Below, in pieces: positions 6,867 through 7,418 of a DNA stretch of 7,418 nucleotides (within the stretch, counting starts at the first letter, position 1; each line of letters starts with the position of its first letter). The translations under genes were made by a program, and so were the position numbers. The notes beneath the pieces are model-generated. The model searched no databases. It saw only the letters and a program-made list of their open reading frames with translations, and was not told the origin of the DNA. Source of the DNA: CAYRUP01 sp964427485 (GTDB lineage: Bacteria; Pseudomonadota; Gammaproteobacteria; DSM-16500); NCBI GenBank assembly GCA_964427485.1, contig CAYRUP010000097.1, positions 1 through 7,418 of the forward strand, read 5' to 3'.

Positions 6867-7033
6867 TATACCTCTCACTAATGATTTTTAGGTATTTCTA
6901 GCATCCCATCTGCGGATTATCTTGTACACTAAAAAAGGCTTGCATAGAAAGAGCTATGCGCGCCTTTTTTAGTGTACAATATAACCCATATCTGGGCGCT
7001 ATAAATACCTAAAAATCATTAGTGAGAGGTATA
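6867..7033. mobile_element. 167-bp foldback / MITE-like inverted-repeat element
   Basis: The two ends (6867-6897 and 7003-7033) are perfect 31-bp inverted repeats. Inside them are diverged arms (about 23-24 nt each), then another perfect 18-bp pair (6922-6939 with 6962-6979), then a 6-bp stem (6942-6947 with 6954-6959) around a 6-nt loop, so almost the whole element is one long imperfect palindrome. It encodes no protein. If the ends are read as TACCTCTCAC...GTGAGAGGTA, each is flanked by TA, as expected for IS630/Tc1-mariner-type non-autonomous elements, though TATA at a palindrome tip is ambiguous. It lies between the converging toxin-antitoxin operon and the minus-strand gene. Structure is certain; the mobile origin is inference. 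Confidence 0.75.
6931..6970. terminator. Bidirectional rho-independent terminator-like core of the foldback element
   Basis: A run of six A (6931-6936) precedes GGC, GCATAG, a 6-nt loop, CTATGC and GCC, then six T (6965-6970). Read on either strand this is a GC-containing stem followed by a U-run. It is placed to stop transcripts from the toxin-antitoxin operon (plus) and from the minus-strand gene that ends at 7080. Confidence 0.6.
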
Positions 7034-7063
7034 TATCAGTTAGATTTGCAATTTTGAAACGTA

Positions 7064-7134
7064 AACGGGTCAATTGCCATCATGGAACAAAAGAAAAGTC
7101 ATCAGTCTTGTTCGATGATGGCATTTGACCCGTT
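7064..7134. repeat. Palindromic repeat, copy B
   Basis: The better preserved copy: 27-nt arms (7064-7090 and 7108-7134) pair at 25 of 27 positions around a 17-nt loop (7091-7107). Bases 7077-7134 match copy A (4853-4910) at 52 of 58 positions in the same orientation. It begins 30 bp past the foldback element and overlaps the 3' end of the minus-strand gene, supplying its last ~17 codons and stop. The near-perfect arms in an otherwise ordinary context suggest a mobile or recombinogenic palindrome, or a conserved RNA hairpin. Confidence 0.88.
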
Positions 7135-7418
7135 ACACACGAAAGTTGTAAATGATTTTCTATGTCTTCATTTTCAGCTACAGGTTGATATGTTTTTCCA
7201 CATAGCCAACTCATTAATCGTCCACAAGATGATGCTGGGCGAGACGGTCTTGAATAAAATAATGTAGCTGGAACGCGGCTGTGATTGATCAAATCAGATT
7301 GTTCAGAGGGAACATCCGATACATCTATTAATTTTTCTTCGGGTGGTCTTTCATCCATTTTTTTATGTTCGCTTGCTTTCCGATAGCATGAAACAACAGC
7401 TTGAGGAATTTGATTGAA
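7080..7418 (-). CDS. Unrecognised protein, C-terminal part (5' end outside window)
   Basis: The minus-strand frame is open from the right edge, through FNQIPQAVVSCYRKASEHKK, to a TGA at 7080-7082: 112 residues. The first Met (base 7358) has no ribosome-binding site, which supports a start beyond the window. The visible part is polar, with an acidic Pro/Glu/Ser stretch (DERPPEEKLIDVSDVPSEQS), a Ser/Arg/Pro run (YSRPSRPASSCGRLMSWLCG) and an acidic segment ending NHLQLSC. There are no membrane helices or known domains, and it looks like a disordered tail. The last 17 residues (TGQMPSSNKTDDFSFVP) are encoded by palindromic repeat copy B, so the original end of the protein has probably been replaced. 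By context (putative effector nearby, AT-rich accessory DNA) an effector is possible but not shown. A shorter plus-strand frame over the same region is judged a shadow. Confidence 0.5.
   Translation of the reverse strand, partial: FNQIPQAVVSCYRKASEHKKMDERPPEEKLIDVSDVPSEQSDLINHSRVPATLFYSRPSRPASSCGRLMSWLCGKTYQPVAENEDIENHLQLSCVTGQMPSSNKTDDFSFVP

Noticed and set aside
7082..7267. Plus-strand 61-residue frame over copy B
   Set aside because: It starts inside the repeat without a ribosome-binding site and runs opposite the longer minus-strand frame that is open to the window edge.

Overview
The window is AT-rich bacterial DNA with short intergenic gaps. Codon use and protein style suggest a gammaproteobacterium. 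A eukaryote-like CaaX motif at the end of one otherwise unrecognised protein makes a host-associated lineage such as Legionellales (Legionella/Coxiella relatives) my best guess. That placement is inference: no rRNA or other marker is present.

Layout: (1) 2-862, plus strand: the C-terminal part of an Orc1/Cdc6-like AAA ATPase whose Walker B glutamate position is Arg. (2) 918-4698, plus strand: a SNF2-family DNA translocase followed at once by a SWIM zinc-finger protein with a histone-H1-like lysine-rich tail, a known bacterial gene pair. (3) 4723-4935, plus strand: the first ~32 codons of what looks like a Pif1-type helicase, cut off just after Walker A. The reading frame then runs into a palindromic repeat (copy A). 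(4) 4954-5910, minus strand: an unrecognised 318-residue protein ending in Cys-Val-Leu-Leu, a candidate prenylation box and therefore a candidate secreted effector. (5) 6154-6725, plus strand: a RelE/ParE-like toxin and an Xre-type antitoxin, overlapping by 4 bp and in toxin-first order. (6) 6726-7079: a repeat-rich spacer with a 14-bp tandem repeat, a small palindrome and a 167-bp near-perfect inverted repeat (MITE-like) whose core is a bidirectional terminator. (7) 7080-7418, minus strand: the C-terminal end of an unrecognised protein whose last ~17 codons lie inside copy B of the palindromic repeat.

The left half (1-4.7 kb) looks like a chromosomal DNA-remodelling cluster read in one direction: AAA ATPase, SNF2, SWIM and formerly a Pif1-like helicase. 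The right half looks like accessory DNA: a putative effector, a toxin-antitoxin pair, foldback elements and a gene end modified by a repeat. The boundary falls at copy A, where the helicase is broken. The most unusual signals are the mobile-looking 58-75 nt hairpin repeat found at two gene ends, the CaaX terminus, the large foldback element and the altered Walker B motif.
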